DNA of 64,000 bases from Dipteris shenzhenensis (taxonomy: Eukaryota > Polypodiophyta > Polypodiopsida > Gleicheniales), in the NCBI GenBank assembly GCA_047967505.1, contig CM106541.1, one strand, 5' to 3'. The first letter of the stretch is position 1, and each line of letters opens with the position of its first letter. This document shows, piece after piece, positions 48,245 through 60,090 of the stretch. The notes under the pieces are model-generated. The model was not told the DNA's origin. It did no database searches and was given only the letters and a program-made list of their open reading frames with translations. The position numbers were made by a program, and so were the translations under genes.

Positions 48245-48515
48245 TGTTGAAGAAATCATAGTCAAAGAGTGTGTCACTATGTGAGTTTTGGGTGCTAGTG
48301 TGTCATATGGATGCAATGTATCATTATCCCATATACATATGTGTGTGTGTGCTCTATAAGAGAGCCATACTTGTCACTTGTCACATCAATCAAGTCTACA
48401 AGCTACCTTGGTCAAAATGTGAGTACTTGTTCATTGCTTTCATTTCCATTTCATTATGTTTGCCATCTTTCCTTTCCTAGTTTAGCTTGCTGCTCTCCCT
48501 ACCATATTTCCAACA
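48245..48515 (+). repeat. Copia C 3' LTR
   Basis: 271 bp, tgttgaag...ccaaca, with TATA-like ctctataagagag. It is clearly diverged from the 5' LTR, so the insertion is old. Confidence 0.85.
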
Positions 48516-49559
48516 TGGCAATTAGCCTACATGATACAACCTATAATCTCTTACATGAGAAACTTCGTATTGACATAAAACATGCTAAGGGTGGGTAGGG
48601 ATGCCACAAAGGAAAATCCTATCATCATCAAATTTAAGGATGCAAGTGAAAGAGGGAAAGCAGTAGTTAAAATGGGTCAATTCAAAAGGAACCTTAGCTC
48701 TTATTAATGATGACCGGAGAATAAGATGAAAAGCCTTGAGACGGTCATGAAGGCTCAAGTAGAGGGAAAGTGGACATTATATAAAGATGCGAGAGCCATT
48801 AGCCAAGATCATTTACCTCTCTCCTTATTATGGACATGAGTTTGTAGGACCACTAGCACCCTAACAACTATACTCAAAATGCAAACATAGGGTCCTACTC
48901 GATTCCAAGTAGCTTTTGGGAGATGTTTTAAGGATGAATTGGGTGTTCTACGTAGAGACTTATTAGAGTCCCAGAGAATGGGTGACCTATTGCCCATGGG
49001 TACTCACGGTTATTAGATATATCTAATGAAGACATGCACAAATGATGGAGTACAAAGACTGTGAAGAGTAGTAGTCACGGTCCACTCAAACTCATAGCCA
49101 AATATTACAGATTGGAGCATAGAAGAGTATAAAAATGTATTTGTGGATCCATCATAGGAGGCCTTCTAGCAGCAAGGTACAACATGCTATTTCCCTTTGG
49201 TGACATCGAAGTATGTCAAAGCTTCTATAACTGGGGCACTTGTATCACCTTTGACACCATATGAGGATTTTTAGAGTATGGGTAGTAAGGGGGATATTAC
49301 TACTAGGAATTTAATGCCAAGACAAATCTTGTACTTTTAGGAGGATTCCATCTTGCCCGAACAAGAAAATATTGCACAAATTTTGATGCACATTTGAGGA
49401 TACACATGAGCATGTCAGAATTACATGGTATGGGGCAATACATGTTGGATATGTCACGTCCCATAAAATAATCATATATAATGGCATACAAAGATGACCT
49501 CAATATAGTCAATACACATGTAGCCCTCATGTAGCCAACTCACTTATTCTATTTGATAT
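48516..49559. other. No recognised gene
   Basis: Single-copy-looking sequence with stops in all frames. Nothing identified. Confidence 0.45.
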
Positions 49560-50215
49560 TTGTTCCTTCTGCAAAGAAGATCTCCAAAGTGAGGGGCACT
49601 CTCTCCATCATGGCTATGTTGTGTCCTCCATGAACACATTAATGTCATCCGCATACTCAAAATTCTAGGAGCCCTATTGCGTCTCGCAACCCTGCACTCT
49701 ACTTAGCCTTTGCAAAGTGCAGAGATGAATGGGTGCCAATCGGCAACATTGCCTAACAGGTTTATGCAACAAAAATTGTCCACCATCCTCCCTCCAATAA
49801 TGACCCAATTGCCTATTTATTTTGTAGGGTGCGGAGATGCATGTCACACATCGTCTATAAATCCAACCCATTGTTGTAGGGTGCTCTCAACAAAGGTCCA
49901 ATATACCCTATCATATGCCTTCTTGAAATTAAGAAGTACCATAAGGTGCTGGTCACTATTCTAGGCCCACTCTATTGCCTTAGAGAAGGCGAAGATGTTG
50001 TCCAAGTTATGTGACCTCCAATACATATGATGCATAATGTCTAGCAAGGGAGCCCTCACTTATATGCAAATCAACTTCCCTAGGGCCTTAGATGATCCAT
50101 GATGTCTAGCTAGGGAGCCCTCACTTATCTGCTACAAATCAACTTCCCCAAGGCCTTAGAGGCTACGATAGGATGACTTTGTTGAATCTCCTACCCATCT
50201 CCCCCTGTTGGAAGG
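49560..50215 (-). pseudogene. LINE (L1 type) reverse transcriptase remnant
   Basis: The minus strand reads, in order, ASKALGKLI (about 50160), WRSHNLDNIFAFSKAIEWA, LMVLLNFKKAYDRVYWTF (about 49955-49895, RT motif A), then NFEYADDINVFMEDT (49670-49625) with the catalytic YADD. Motif A normally begins with Asp; here it is Asn. Stops and shifts separate the blocks, and a ~60-bp segment is duplicated near 50040-50160. No endonuclease domain is seen. Confidence 0.75.
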
Positions 50216-50329
50216 TGTTGTCTTTGTGTCAACATGGACTTAGTTAGCACAGAATGTGTGTGTAGAGTAGCGGCAAAGCTTTGCTTGTACTTGTATAAGG
50301 CTAGGAATAATCTCTCTTAGGAATCCTCA

Positions 50330-50570
50330 ACATGCAAGTTCTACTTGCAATTCCTACATGCATGTTCTACATGCGAGTTCTAATTGAAATTCCTACATGC
50401 ATGTTCTACATGCGAGTTCTACATGCAAGTCCTACATGCAACATGCGAGTCATGCAACTCCTACATGCAACATGCAAGTTCTACATGCAACATGCAACTC
50501 CTACATGCAACTTGCAACTCCTACATGCAAGTTCTATATGCAAATTCTACATGTAGAGAGATAATGTCTT
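50330..50570. repeat. 12-13-bp minisatellite (ctacatgcaagtt)
   Basis: About 17 degenerate units of ctacatgcaagtt / ctacatgcaa. Irregular unit lengths and lack of spacers rule out a CRISPR. Followed by cttgtataaatacccc, a TATA-like site at about 50606. Confidence 0.88.
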
Positions 50571-50734
50571 ACAACTTCTACATGCAAGGAGATAAGCTCT
50601 CCAACTTGTATAAATACCCCATAATGGAATGAAGCCCACACTCTTTGGGAAATTGTGTTGAGTTCTATTTTAGTATTCCAAGAAATTGTCTCCAAGTAAC
50701 CATGCTTCCTTGCACTTTACATCCAAAAGCACGT

Positions 50735-50935
50735 CCTAACCTTGCAACTCCTCCTCCCCTCTCCTCCAACCTTACAAGCCATCCTCCTCCTCTCCTCCTC
50801 CCTCTCCTCCTCTCTTCTCCTCCCTCCTCCTCCTCCCTTCTCCTCCCTCCTCCTCCCTTCTCCTCCCTCCTCCTCCTCCCTTCTCCACCCTCTCCTCCTC
50901 CCTTCTCCTCCTTCCTCCTCCTCATCCTCCCTTCT
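50735..50935. repeat. (TCC)n-rich pyrimidine tract
   Basis: About 200 bp of imperfect tcc/ctcct repeats. The minus strand is G/A-rich. Confidence 0.92.
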
Positions 50936-51761
50936 GATCTTACACCTTCTTCCTCTCCCCTAAACCCTTAGTCCCCCTAAAACCTTAGTTCCTCAACCCT
51001 TGACCTCCATGATCTACGAGGGAAACGAGTTCTTTGCCATGTACTCTATAGACCCTGAACCTTGGATCCCTTAAACCTTAAAACTCTTCTAAACTTTGGA
51101 ACTCCTTCTAAACCTTGGAACCTCCATCTAGACCCTGAACCTCCTTTTAACCCTCAAATTCCCCCTAAAACCTTCAACCCCCAATGAAGGAAAAACTCTT
51201 CACTACCCCAATCATGATGATGCTCATCCCTTTCACACATGCATGCACTATGTTTGCTTACCACACTTAAGCCTACGTCTCTCACCGAAATACAACCCGA
51301 GGTCCTAAGGTACACTTATACCATAAACGACAACATCAAAATATCTGTAGGTGACAAAAAGCCTCAGAACTGTGCATATTGAGAATACCCTGCTTTTCCC
51401 ACAGAAGCCGTGGGGGAAAGAACCAACATTTAGCACTATTGCCAGGGAGACTAGCATCTCAAGTAACGAGTAAACATATGTAAATATGTGTAAATAACAC
51501 ACTACTATGAACTTTCCCAAACATAACACTCAAGGGTAAGGAGAGTTTTTTTTTTTTTTCCCAACTCTAGCCAAACATATCAACTCCAAGCATGAACCTT
51601 GGGTTACTACCTTAAGAAATTTTCTTTATTTCTAAAAAAGAATCCACTTGAAGAACAAATCAGGCTAGGTAATGGACTCCAATACGTAGAGCTTACAATT
51701 TCAAACATTTCATCCTTTTACAGAAAAGCAATCCAAGATAACAATGAAAAGTTATGGCCCG
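50936..51761. other. Degenerate CCTTAAACC-rich spacer, no gene
   Basis: 50950-51180 repeats words such as 'ccctaaaccctta', 'ccttgg(a)acctcc' and 'ctaaacctt', loosely telomere-like but irregular. The rest is unremarkable. Confidence 0.45.
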
Positions 51762-51789
51762 GGAAGAGTTTAGGGTTTAACCCTAACCC
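51762..51789. repeat. Inverted telomere-like motif
   Basis: gtttagggtttaaccctaaccct holds one TTTAGGG facing two CCCTAA units, immediately beside the copia A2 end. This is the plant telomere unit in head-to-head arrangement, but very short. Confidence 0.5.
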
Positions 51790-51794
51790 TACAT

Positions 51795-52147
51795 TGTGAA
51801 GAGAGTGGGAGAGAAGGAAGGAGTCTCACTTACAGCTTTCTCACATACACAATGTGGGAATATACACAAAGGTGGAGGCTGAAAACAGTTTTCCTCTTCT
51901 TAGTTGTGAAAGCCAAAAGAACTCTAAGTACAAAAGAATAGGTGAACCCTATATGTGAGTCTCAAACCAAACTCAGCTAACTAAGGTGGCATACTAACTG
52001 AGCCACTAACTAGAGTACATAAAGATAGCTGTCATCCAGCTATTATTCATGGGCGGTGTACCAACCACATCTATAGCTAACAAGTCAGTGACATAAATGC
52101 ACAACGATCACCCTGGCATATCACGAGTGGAGCTCGATATCGCAACA
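51795..52147 (-). repeat. Copia A2 3' LTR
   Basis: 353 bp, adjoining the PPT ttccccctcgagctc (+ strand view). Confidence 0.94.
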
Positions 52148-55100
52148 TTCCCCCTCGAGCTCAATCCCAATTCGTGCACACCAAGCAGGTCTCTAAACTT
52201 GCACAGCTTCTTTGCACCCAATGCCTTTGTGAATATGTCAGCTGCCTGATCCTCTGTGCTGACATAAACTAGATCAATAAAACCTACTAGAACCTTCTCC
52301 TGCACATAGTGATAATGCACCTCAATGTGCTTTGTTCTAGCATGATAGACTGGGTTATTTGCCAAGTGTATACTGCTCATGTTGTCACAATAAATGACAA
52401 CTGGCCCATCTGTAGACTGATGCATATCATAAAGTAGCTTATGCAACCAAGCTACCTCACATGCAGCCATTGCTGCACCCCTGTACTCAGCCTCTGTGGT
52501 CGACAAGGCAATTGTAGGTTGTTTCTTGCTGCTCCATGTGACTGCAGCACTCCCAAAAGAGAACATATATCCACTCGTAGATCGTCTATCAGAAATACTA
52601 CCAGCCCAATCAACATCAGTGTATCCATGCAATTGTATATGAACCCCAGTCTCATAAAATAGTCCATACTACAATGTGGACTTCACATACCTCAGTATGT
52701 GTCTAGCCACATCCAAATGCGGTTTCCTTGTAGCCTGCATAAACTGACTTACCAACCCACAAGTATCTAGCCGCATAGCTCAAATCTGGCCTAGTAATAG
52801 TCATATAAATCAAACTTCCTACTATGCGTCTATACATAGTAGGGTCTTCCAGAAGCTCACCTGCATCTGCACTCAACTTCACATTCTACTTCCAAGGAAC
52901 TGAAATAGGCTTATAGCCTGTCATCCCATATTTGGACAGCATGTCCAATCCATACTGCCTTTGTAAGAACCATATCCCACTTGTGGATCTAATCACCTCA
53001 ATGCCCAAGAAGTAACACAGCTCTCCCAAATCCTTCATCTCAAACTTTTGCTTCAATAGCATTTTCACATGAAGGATATCTATCCTTGCAACCGGACTGA
53101 ATGTTTCTTCATAATCAATGCCATATGTCTGTGCATACCCCTTGACAACTAATCTTGCCTTGTATCTGTTCATAGAACCATTTGCATTGTGCTTCACCTT
53201 ATAAACCCACTTGCAGCCAATTGCATTCTTGTCTTTAGGCAAAGGCACCAATTCCCATGTAGCATTTTCTTCCAAGGCATCCATTTCTTCATCCATGGCT
53301 TTCTCCCATTTTTCTTTTCCCATGGCTTGCTCAAAAGAAGTGGGTTCTGGTTCATGTATCACTTTGACCATATAGGCATAGTGAATGGCTGTAAATCCAT
53401 CATATTTCAGTCCACAGGATACCTAGCTCTGGTAGACCTGTGCAAAATAGGCTCATTACCAGGTGCTCTCAAAACATCCCTTGTCTTCCTTACTCCAGGT
53501 GTAACAACAAAAGGAATACCCAACTCATCATCAAGGCTCTGTTCTAAGCCACTGGATTCACCATCCACATAAGAGTGACCTGCATTCACATCAACCATGG
53601 GTTGATCTACTTTCTCTTTTCCTTTTCGTGATACTTGCATACTGCTATCTACATTCCTTTGAGGAGATCCTCCTGATCTCAATCTATCTGTCCATGGTGA
53701 AATATGTGAACCATTGCTAGAGGACACTATAGGTCCACTAATATTTTGTGATTGCTGCTGTGAATTTTGTGCAGCATTACCATTTTGTGCATCTACATCA
53801 TCAATCACATTTACTGGTTTATACCAGTTGCTCATCTCATTAAAAACAACATCTTTGCTCACTGTAAACTTACGAGTAGAAGGGTTATAGCATCTATACC
53901 CTTTCTACTGCAGAGAATAACCAATAAAGATGCACTTCTTAGCTTTTGGATCCAACTTGGATCTCAACTCATCTGGCACATGAACATAGGCAATGCAACC
54001 AAAAACTTTCAAATGAGAAATATCTGGTTTCTTACTAGTATACCTCTCCTCTGGCGTCATGCCATGTATTGCTGTAGTGGAAGTCCTGTTCATTATGTAG
54101 ACTGCTGTAGCAACTGCTTTAGCCCAATAATAATCTGGCAGGTCTTTTTCGTTGGGCATGGCATGAGATACCTCTCCAATATGCCTGTTTTTCCTTTCTG
54201 CAAGTCCATTTTGCTATGGGGTATGACTGCATGAATATTGCTGCTTTATGCCATGCTCCTATAAGAAACTTGCAAACTCATTTGAGAGGTACTCTCCCCC
54301 TCCATCTGACCTTAGGCATTTTATTTGCAGGCCTGTTTCTTTTTCAACCATAGCTTTGAAAGTTTTGAAATGCCCAAACACTTTACTTTTCTTTTTCATA
54401 AAATACACCCAAACTTTTCTGCTATAGTCATCAATAAAAGTGACAAAATAATGACAACCTCCAATAGATGCAGCTTTAGTAGTCCACACATCAGAGTGGA
54501 TTAATTCCAATGGTCTCTTACTCTCTTAAACATTCTAGGAAATGGTTTCCTTGCCTGTTTTCCAAATTGACAGGCTTCACATACCTTATGCATTTCTGCA
54601 ACCTTGAACTTAGGCAATCTTGCAACAATATTTTGGGCCTGCATTAATTTAAGTCGTTGTACATTAACATGACCAATGCGTTTATGTTAGATATCAATAT
54701 CTGCAACTACACCGGTCCCATGTGCAAACATTGATGCACTCAATTCAGGCATGTCCGCATCCAACGTAAACATCCTGACCTTCTTCTTCCCTTTTGCTAT
54801 CAAGTGACCTTTATTTTTCATATCCTCAACAAAGCATCCATGAGGATTAAATCTGACTTGCAAGCCCTGCTCAACCATTTGACCAACAGAAACCAGGTTC
54901 TTGGTGATATTTAGAACATGAAATACATCAGACAGGTATTTTTTTTTCCATCCTGCATAGACAAAGGAATTTTACCAATCTGCACAATAGGATGTGTAGT
55001 ATCATCACCAGTCTCCACAAATCTTGGTCTTTCCATTTTCCTTGCATCCTGCATCCATTCTTTATGACCTGTCATGTGGTTTGATGCACCTAAGTCAACA

Positions 55101-56124
55101 TACCACACATCATGGCTTTCTTCTGCACTTGTCACAGAATTGGTCATGTGTTGCACCATAAACAGAAGCTCATTTCTGTCATCACCCTGTCTACTAGAGG
55201 ATGCATAATTGCCTTGTTGCAATTTTCCAGTCATGATGTCATTCTACAGTCTTTAACCATATGACCCATTTTACCACAGTAGTAGCATTCAACATTGTTT
55301 GCATTTTGGCCTCTCTGCCATCCACCATGACCTCTTTGGCTCCCCCTACCTCTAAAGTTACCATGTCCTCCTCCATAGGACTGGTTTTCTTGAATTTGCT
55401 GCATATTCTAATTTCTGCCATGGCCTCCAAATCAACCTGCTCTACCTCTGCCTCTACCTCTTCCAGCATTTGAGTAGAAGATAGCTTCTTTTGAAGTTCC
55501 TCCTGAAGAAGATGCACCACCATTTCTCTGCTCTTTAGAAATTAGAAGAGCAATCAACTCCTCAAAATCAGGAAAATTCTCACGGATGGCAATGGATGTC
55601 TGAAATTGTGCATAATCCTTTCCTAGACCATTCAAGGTCACAGAAACTAAATCATCATCTTCCACTGGCAACCCAATAGAAGCAAGTGCATCTGCAATCT
55701 TCTTCACCTTCATGTGGTAGTCATTGATGCTCATATTTTCTCTCTGCACATTATGCAACTCCTGCTTGAGCTACATCTTCCCGAATTGCGTATTTGTGCT
55801 ATGCATTTTTGTCAGAGTATCCCACGCCTCCTTCGGCATTCTTGCATCCTGAATATGCACAATCATAGAATCTGAAATACTGATAGACAGCCAATACATA
55901 ACTTTTATGGCTCTCTCATGCGAGCCTTTAAATGCTTGCAACTCCTGTTGATTGGGAACATTAGGAATAACTGGTTCTTGTTCAGCTCTAGTAATGAACT
56001 CCCAATAGCCTTTTCCCTTAAGGAAATTTGTCATTCTAAACTTCCATGCTTGGAAGTTGTTCTTGTCAAGATTTTCAGTGACAATCTGTGAAAGAGCATC
56101 AGACACCATTACAAAACATTGCAA
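52108..56124 (-). pseudogene. Copia A2 gag-pol, decayed, RT core deleted
   Basis: Colinear with A1 gag-pol. Gag begins near 56124, with a TAG at about 55770. The zinc knuckle CYYCGKMGHMVKDC is near 55290-55250. The protease site is DLGASNH where A1 has DSGASNH, a loss of the active-site Ser. Integrase has IHSDVWTT, RSDGGGEY and AERKNRHIGEV with stops between. RT then jumps from ETFSPVAR to DILHVKMLL: 118 codons, including FLHGD-type motif A and YVDD, are absent without a frameshift. RNase H and KHIEVHYHYV are well preserved (52632-52108). Confidence 0.9.
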
Positions 56125-56643
56125 AATATTCTGTCACTGTAGAAAAACACAACTTCTACCTCACAAAGGCAAATCTGCAAAATTGACGAAAGTGGTATTT
56201 GACCACACAGTCACTTCCTAGTGATGATTATGCATCAACAGGCAATAAGAATGATTTTGTCGCTCCCAATATCTCTGCGCACAGCCATACAATGTAATTT
56301 CTGCGATAACTTTTCATCGACCTGCAGAACAGTGGTCGCACAGCAAAAACAAGGCACTTCTTGAGTGCCTGCGGAAAACTTTTGCCACCAAAAGGGCCCT
56401 GAAATGGCCTCGAATCAAAAAAATAATTTCACCATGGGCTTCGCCCTCTCCCGTAGCATATACTGCCATTTTGCCACACCACGAAGGGCATCCCAATATG
56501 AGACAGTGCACTCTTGCACTTTTCGACTGTGCTACTTGCAGAGATTTGCTCCCAAACTCGAAAAAAAAGGAAAGCAACACTGATCCTCTTACAAGGACAC
56601 CGTGAACTTGGTTTGCTTTCTTGAGCTCCTTACCACAAACCGA

Positions 56644-56655
56644 GCTCTGATACCA
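56644..56655 (-). promoter_or_regulatory. Copia A2 primer-binding site
   Basis: The + strand reads gctctgatacca beside the 5' LTR. Confidence 0.93.
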
Positions 56656-56994
56656 TGTGAAGAGAGTGGGAGAGAAGGAAGGAGTCTCACTTGCAGCTTT
56701 CTCACATACACAATGGGGGAATATACACAAAGGTGAGGTTGAAAATAGTTTTCCTCTTCTTAGTTGTGAAAGCCAAAAGAACTCTAAGTACAAAAGAATA
56801 GGTGAACCCTATATGTGGGTCTCAAACCAAACTCAGCTAACTAAGGTGGCATACTAACTAAGCCACTAATTCTAACTGTCATCCAGCTATTATTCATGGG
56901 CGGTGTACCAACCGCGTCTGTAGCTAACAAGTCGGTGACATAAATGCACAACGGTCACCCTGGCATATCACGAGTGGAGCTCGATATCTCAACA
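56656..56994 (-). repeat. Copia A2 5' LTR
   Basis: 339 bp. Relative to the 3' LTR it has lost ~14 bp near 'cactaa(ct)'. Confidence 0.94.
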
Positions 56995-56999
56995 TACCC

Positions 57000-57179
57000 A
57001 TTCCTATTAAAACCCACTCCACCCCCTCATTCTTCTTGTTACACATCTAGCCTCCATCCTCTTCCCCATTCCGAGCCCTACGCAAGACCCTCCTCCCTCT
57101 CCATCGACCACCACCCTACTCCCATCCTCACACACTGAGTTATTTCGAGCATTTCTCGCAACGATAACCTAGCCATCCA
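57000..57179. repeat. ~190-bp satellite unit left of D2
   Basis: Contains 'ctactcccatcctcacac', 'gagttatttcgagc' and 'cgataac(c)tagccatcca', the same unit that resumes right of D2 at 59765. So D2 is inserted within a satellite unit. Confidence 0.75.
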
Positions 57180-57527
57180 TGACAAAGAGAGGGATCGAGC
57201 TCTCCTAGTCATGAGACAACATCCTAATGAAACATTAATCTAAGGAGGATGCAATCTAAGTGCAAACATGATGAAGAGAGTGCTCATGACATGCACCTCA
57301 AGTCAATTAGGTTCCAAGATAGATTAGCTTGGACTCATAAAGAGAATCTTGAGATAGTGCAAAGTGCTTGATTGATATTGCTTCAAATGAATCTCCCTTT
57401 TATAGGTGAGGGTACTTACATCCATATGCTTGCTCACATGTGGGATATCTCCTCCATGCCATGTGGCAGCTTGCCCTTTACTCATACCTTTGCTCTACAT
57501 GTGCTCATGGCACCACAATTCTCAACA
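57180..57527 (-). repeat. D2 3' LTR
   Basis: 348 bp, with PPT on its right (ccccttggtgcc, + strand view). Confidence 0.92.
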
Positions 57528-59417
57528 CCTCCCCTTGGTGCCATGATCCTTTGGCTACTACGAGGTGGTCAGATGTGAGTTACAAGATCAAATCCTCCCC
57601 TAGGTGCCTACATGGCTACTCTCAGGTGGTCAGGTTTGATTTATAAAATATAGGCAAGGTTGGCAAGGTTTTTGTTTCTCAATACATTCCATTGATGTCA
57701 CCTTTTGGCTCATGGCTTGATGACGATGCTGTGTAGTTGACCTACTGGTTCTTCAATCTGCAATCTTCTTCCTTGTGTAGCTTCATGCATGATGCTTTGT
57801 TCTTCCATGTGCCTTGATGCTTTATGTGTGGATGCCATGCTTCATGCTATGGTCATCTCATACACTTGCGCTTTTGGCATGCTTATGACAACGATGTGTG
57901 CATTCATGCTTTGATTTGTCATTTGTTGCAAAGGTCTTACCAATTGATTTCTTTCAATATTGGCAGTGTCTAATTGCATACAATGATTTTGACTTAATAT
58001 GCGCGTAGAGCTCAAAAAGATGATCACTTTTCCTTTTTGGAACGTGTGCAAATTCTTCCTCGATTGCAAGTTACGGCTTGTCAAAGTTTCTATGAGAAAG
58101 AGGGGGTCTTGATGATGTGGCACAGGGATTCACATGCTGAATTCCAAACTGTGCTTAGTAAGGGCTTTTGTGTGCTTAAGTGGCACTTTGCTGACTGTGT
58201 TGTTGACTGGGCAGCTGATGATTGTGCATGATGACATGGCACCTATTGATAAGGCTGCCATGTAGCATAAAGTTTACCAACCCTTTTACCACATGGTTAA
58301 TTGAACCATGGTTAAATCTGACCACTGACCAAACCCTTGCTATCCAAGGTTATATTTACTTAACCAATACCAAAGTAACTTAACTTGACTAAGCCCCCAA
58401 GTCACTTAACCAAGGTTTACTTAACCACACCCACACCCAACCTTATCTGCACGTGTCTTTTTTTTTGTTTTTTGGAGAACCTTAGCAAAAAGAAATGGAA
58501 GCTTTGAAGCTTCTCTGTAGATGAACGATGATGGCACTGCGGGAGGCTAGAGCTCAGCAAGTCATTTGCAGCTGGTGTCAAGGGATCCGTGAAGGTCTCC
58601 TACACCTTGGATATGCTTCTATTGCAAGTTGAGAGTAGCCGCTTGCTGCTATGGCGCTGAGCCGGCCGTGATGTTTGAGCACAGGTCGTAGGAGCTGTTT
58701 GATACAAGAGTCAGCTTTGAGGTTGTGCCGGCTAGCAATCATAGATGGCGTAGTGTTTCATGGCTTTGAGGGTGCTGGTTGGCGAGGATGCAGGCTGTTA
58801 GCACTGTGAGGTGAAAGCGTAGACATTAAGGCTATTGGCACTTGTAGTCATGCTTTAGAAAAAGCTTGTGGAAGTCGTTCAATGGAAGCTTGGAGCGACG
58901 GAAGAGCTAAGGCGATGGTTGCTAGCAGGAGCTTGATGCTGGAGGTTGCTGGCTATTAAGAGTCGCTCTTGCTGCTTCATAGTTGTAGTTGGCGGTGCTC
59001 GATCAGGTTGCAAAAGCTGCGGGTACCAATGTAGGAGATTAACTCGCAGATGGAAGATGCGTTGTGTAGCTACTGGCTCTATGGTCGCTTGTTGTGAGCA
59101 TGGAACTTTGAGGAATCAGCTCCCACTCTATCGCTACACAAAGCTTGGCGAGGAGCTTGGTGAGGATTTTCTTTCCTCATGGAAGCCCAGCAAATCGGCC
59201 ACAATAGGATTGGATTTTGATAATGAACCAGCCCCAAAAAATCACAAGACGTCCTTCTCTCTCTCTCATAAATCTTTCAAGAGAAGAATGTTATCTCTCA
59301 CAAACACTTAAGAAGAGTCCCTCAATGAACGGAAATGCATGACGGAAATTTCTTTTAAAGAACTCTCAATCCAAACTAAAACTAATCCTGGAGAGCTAGA
59401 CCTAGGCTCTGATACCA

Positions 59418-59764
59418 TGACAAAGAGAGGGATCAAGCTCTCCTAGTCACGAGACAACATCCTAATGAACACTAATCTAAGGAGGATGCAATCTAAGTGC
59501 AAACATGATGAAGAGAGTGCTCATGACATGTACCACAAGTCAATTAGGTTCCAAGATAGATTAGCTTGGACTCATAAAGAGAATCTTGAGATAGTGCAAA
59601 GTGCTTGATTGATATTACTTCAAATGAACCTCCCTTTTATAGGTGAGGGTACTTACATCCATATGCTTTCTCACATGTGGGATATCTCCTCCATGCCATG
59701 TGGCAGCTTGCCCTTTACTCATACCTTTGCTCTACATGTGCTCATGGCACCACAACTCTCAACA
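59418..59764 (-). repeat. D2 5' LTR (array unit 1)
   Basis: 347 bp. Nearly identical to the LTRs at 61348-61695 and 63078-63425. Confidence 0.92.
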
Positions 59765-60090
59765 ATCCACCCACCATCCATTCACCCTAAACAATCTTGT
59801 TACATCAAGAAATACTTGGAGAGCGTTGCAGGTGACCATCTCCTCCTCCCTTTGAATTTTCGTCAAAGTTTTCCATCCGTCAAGTTTCCACCACCACCAC
59901 CCTACTCCCATCCTCACAGGGTGAGTTATTTTGAGCCCTTATCATAGCGATAACCCAGCCATCCACCCATCGTTTATTCACCCTCAACAATCTTGTTACA
60001 TCGAGAAAGACTTGGACAGCGTTGCAAGTGACCATCTCCTCCTCCCTTTGAATTTCCATCAAAGTTTTCCGTCCATCAAGTGTCCACCAC
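59765..60090. repeat. Satellite, ~1.7 units (array unit 1)
   Basis: A ~190-bp unit with 'acaatcttgttacatc', 'gagaaa(t/g)acttgga(g/c)agc', 'gaccatctcctcctcccttt' and 'aaagttttcc(a/g)tcc'. It recurs at 61696-62030 and 63426-63755. Confidence 0.88.

Larger units (their letters stand above)
46026..48515 (+). mobile_element. Copia family C element, gag only
   Basis: 5' LTR 46026-46327, PBS 46330-46341 (TGGTATTAGAGC, one mismatch), gag remnant at about 47110-47903, then ~340 bp with no pol, a PPT (gcacagagggggga, 48231-48244) and the 3' LTR 48245-48515. The flanking bases (ccaca / tggca) are not a duplication. The whole protease-integrase-RT-RNase H block is missing, so it is a gag-bearing non-autonomous form or an internally deleted copy. 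Confidence 0.82.
51795..56994 (-). mobile_element. Ty1/copia element A2, older copy
   Basis: Same family as A1, minus orientation, 5200 bp. The 3' LTR is 51795-52147 (353 bp), the 5' LTR 56656-56994 (339 bp), the PBS 56655-56644 exact, the PPT 52162-52148. LTRs differ by about 13 substitutions and an indel, around 4%. Flanks tacat and taccc share only three of five bases, so the target duplication is decayed or absent. Gag-pol has several stops and shifts, and 354 bp of RT are missing. Confidence 0.95.
57180..59764 (-). mobile_element. Non-autonomous LTR retrotransposon D2, complete
   Basis: 2585 bp, minus orientation, target duplication ATCCA (57175-57179 and 59765-59769). The 3' LTR is 57180-57527 (348 bp), the 5' LTR 59418-59764 (347 bp), the PBS 59417-59406 exact. 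The interior aligns with D1 but encodes no recognisable retrotransposon protein. U3 is shared with D1, while the U5 end (tgacaaagagaggga...) is unrelated to D1's. Confidence 0.93.

Noticed and set aside
50330-50570. CRISPR-like regular short repeats
   Set aside because: Contiguous 12-13-bp minisatellite with no unique spacers and in a plant nuclear context.
50208-50640. Possible LTR starting tgttggaagg
   Set aside because: The preceding tract is pyrimidine, not purine, and there is no PBS, partner LTR or target duplication.
51790-56999. A perfect target duplication for copia A2
   Set aside because: Flanks are tacat and taccc; only three of five bases agree, so it is not claimed.
58946-59311. 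121-codon + frame repeated at 60876 and 62606
   Set aside because: Its conservation is explained by recent tandem duplication of the D leader, and it runs antisense to the element. No independent evidence of coding.
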